From assembly GCA_965205055.1 (NCBI GenBank), contig OZ242030.1, forward strand, positions 2,232,001 to 2,296,000: 64,000 nt of DNA, written 5' to 3'. Both the position numbers and the translations under genes were made by a program. A model generated the notes under the pieces. It had not been told where the DNA came from and did not search any database. It saw only the letters and a list, made by a program, of their open reading frames with translations. This DNA is from CBDBBY01 sp965205055 (GTDB taxonomy: Bacteria > Pseudomonadota > Alphaproteobacteria > Rhodobacterales > Rhodobacteraceae). Below, one piece after another: positions 62,412 through 64,000 of this stretch. The stretch's first letter is position 1, and each line of letters opens with the position of its first letter.

Positions 62412-64000
62412 CTATATGTCGAACACGAGCGGCCGCACCTGGTTGAATTGGCCTGTCGCCCTCAAAGCTTCGCAGATCGACCTGTCCGCCGGGCTGTCAA
62501 TGGCCAAGAGAGCGATCGCGTCTTTCCCGGCCTTGGAGCGGCCCAAATTGAAATTCGCGATGTTGACCTTCCTGTCGCCGAGCATCGTGCCCAAAACTCC
62601 GATAATTCCGGGAACGTCTTTGTTGGTCGTGTAGAGCATGTACCTGCTGATCTCGGCGTCCAGATTGATTCCCTTGATTTGGATGAATCGAGGCCTTCCG
62701 TCCGAAAAAACTGTCCCGGCGATCGAACGCTCGCGATCCTCCGTGACCACTGTCAGCTTGATGTAGGACTCGAATACGCCCGATTTCGCTTGCGTAGTTT
62801 TCGAAACCTTGATTCCGCGTTCCTTCGCGGTAATTTCGGCGGACACCATGTTTACGTCCGGATTGGCGATCTTGAGCATGCCGGCCGTGACGGCGGCGTT
62901 GAGGGCGCCGGTGTTCATTTCAGCGACCGCTCCGTCATAAAGAACGTTGACGGCCTTGATCGGGTCGTCAGTCATCTGTCCGACGAACGCGCCAAGGTGC
63001 CCGGCCAATGTTATCCACGGAAGCAGCCGCTTCGACTCCTCCGCAGTGATTGACGGCATGTTGATCGCGTTGGTGACCGCGCCGTTCAGAAGGTGGTCGG
63101 ACATTTGTTCCGCGATCTGCTGCGCGACCTTTTCTTGCGCTTCGGTCGTGGATGCGCCGAGATGCGGAGTCGCCACGACCTGATCCAGTTCAAGCAGCGG
63201 GTTGTTTTCAGGCGGCTCTTTTTCGAACACGTCGAAGGCCGCGCCTGCGATGTGTCCGGACCGAATGGCCTCTGCGAGCGCCAACTCGTCCACGATGCCT
63301 CCCCGGGCGCAGTTCACGATCCGAGCGCCCTTCTTCAATTGAGCGATGGCTTTTGCGTCCAGTATGTTCCGCGTCTTGTCCGTCAAGGGAACATGCAGCG
63401 TGACGAATTCGGACCGTTCCAAAAGTTCGTTCAACTCAACCTTTTCAACACAAATATCTCTTGCTCGCTCCACGCTCAGGAACGGATCGTAGCAGACGAC
63501 CTTCATCCCCAACCCCAAAGCTCGCTTGCAAACTGCTGATCCGATATTTCCGCATCCGACGACGCCAAGCGTTTTTCCGAACAGCTCCACTCCGGTAAAT
63601 CGAGATTTTTCCCATTTCCCGGCGCGCGTGGATGCGTTCGCCTCCGGTATCTGCCGCGCAACTGCCATCATCATTGCAATGGCGTGTTCAGCAGTCGTGA
63701 TCGCATTCCCGAACGGCGTGTTCATCACGATGACGCCTTTTCTGGTCGCGGCACGGAGGTCGACGTTGTCGACGCCGATCCCTGCTCGACCGATGACCTT
63801 CAAATTGTCTGCGCGGGCCAAGAGCTTCTCGGTGACTTTGGTTGCTGACCGGATTGCCAGACCGTCGAAATCTGCGATCGCCTCCGCCAGCCTTGGCTTG
63901 TCCTTTCCCAATTCCGGGTCGAACGTCACGTCCACGCCGCGATCATGGAAGATTTGGACCGCGGTATTCGACAGCTTGTCCGAAACGAGTACGCGTGGTT
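62412..64000 (-). CDS. serA: D-3-phosphoglycerate dehydrogenase, start outside window
   Basis: First enzyme of serine synthesis, NAD-dependent oxidation of 3-phosphoglycerate. The visible 529 codons begin PRVLVSDKLSNTAVQIFHDR at the window edge, so only the initiator Met, or a few residues, is missing. Landmarks are the NAD site TLGVVGCGNIGSAVCKRALG, the active-site arginine region NCARGGIVDELALAEAI, and the catalytic histidine in VVATPHLGASTTEAQ. An intervening domain (about 320-450) and a C-terminal ACT domain (LYTTNKDVPGIIGVLGTML and following) make this the long bacterial type, which in some species is feedback-regulated by serine. Confidence 0.96.
   Translation of the reverse strand, partial: PRVLVSDKLSNTAVQIFHDRGVDVTFDPELGKDKPRLAEAIADFDGLAIRSATKVTEKLLARADNLKVIGRAGIGVDNVDLRAATRKGVIVMNTPFGNAITTAEHAIAMMMAVARQIPEANASTRAGKWEKSRFTGVELFGKTLGVVGCGNIGSAVCKRALGLGMKVVCYDPFLSVERARDICVEKVELNELLERSEFVTLHVPLTDKTRNILDAKAIAQLKKGARIVNCARGGIVDELALAEAIRSGHIAGAAFDVFEKEPPENNPLLELDQVVATPHLGASTTEAQEKVAQQIAEQMSDHLLNGAVTNAINMPSITAEESKRLLPWITLAGHLGAFVGQMTDDPIKAVNVLYDGAVAEMNTGALNAAVTAGMLKIANPDVNMVSAEITAKERGIKVSKTTQAKSGVFESYIKLTVVTEDRERSIAGTVFSDGRPRFIQIKGINLDAEISRYMLYTTNKDVPGIIGVLGTMLGDRKVNIANFNLGRSKAGKDAIALLAIDSPADRSICEALRATGQFNQVRPLVFDI

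Overview
This 64 kb window comes from an alphaproteobacterium. The gene orders coxB-ctaB-coxF-ctaG-coxC divergent from tldD, atpHAGDC without F0 genes, ffh-chorismate mutase-rpsP-rimM-trmD-rplS-rpmE, and methylmalonyl-CoA epimerase next to a DUF1467 protein are all typical of that class. Coding DNA is roughly 57-60% GC by eye. I cannot name a genus. The genome mixes intact housekeeping operons with many broken genes, clipped insertion sequences and recent duplications, as expected for a lineage losing accessory genes, possibly host-associated (inference).

Layout. 1-3054 (minus): aa3 cytochrome oxidase genes with coxA missing, then tldD (+). 4659-6742: a decaying sugar/sugar-acid locus with an intact KDPG aldolase between two pseudogenes. 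7080-11058: two tandem surface lipoproteins with TbpB-like C-terminal barrels, a terminator behind them and a poly-C tract in front. 11483-12319: an intact IS5-family transposase. 12813-23114: topA, methylmalonyl-CoA epimerase, a DUF1467 protein, a VOC protein, an unknown membrane protein, a Pot-type ABC importer with its binding protein on the opposite strand, and a nitroreductase. 23115-33650: an accessory island with a zeta-type toxin-antitoxin pair, a frameshifted second copy of the toxin, IS scraps, a low-GC two-gene operon with an IrrE-like protein that lacks its metal site, a DUF418 membrane protein and an AlbA_2/Schlafen-like protein. 33654-36045: a DnaQ-like exonuclease and aspS. 36127-37861: an ImmA/DUF4411 toxin-antitoxin pair with both halves broken. 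38132-42969: the F1 ATP synthase operon. 43000-47253: a methyltransferase, gloB and clpA. 47504-53917: a MotA/TolQ-like gene, a giant MotB/OmpA-like coiled-coil gene and recD2 in a tight series. 54061-57117: a stomatin/NfeD pair, ChaC and a DUF2125 protein. 57143-57763: an ISKra4 fragment. 57896-62110: the SRP/ribosomal operon. 62412-64000: serA, cut by the window end.

The most interesting loci are the MotA-like/OmpA-like/RecD2 series, whose gene order recalls Zorya and whose 84-residue internal repeats equal exactly 12 heptads; the low-GC IrrE-like operon; the zeta module whose toxin seems to start at CTG; and the paired TbpB-like lipoproteins behind a poly-C tract.
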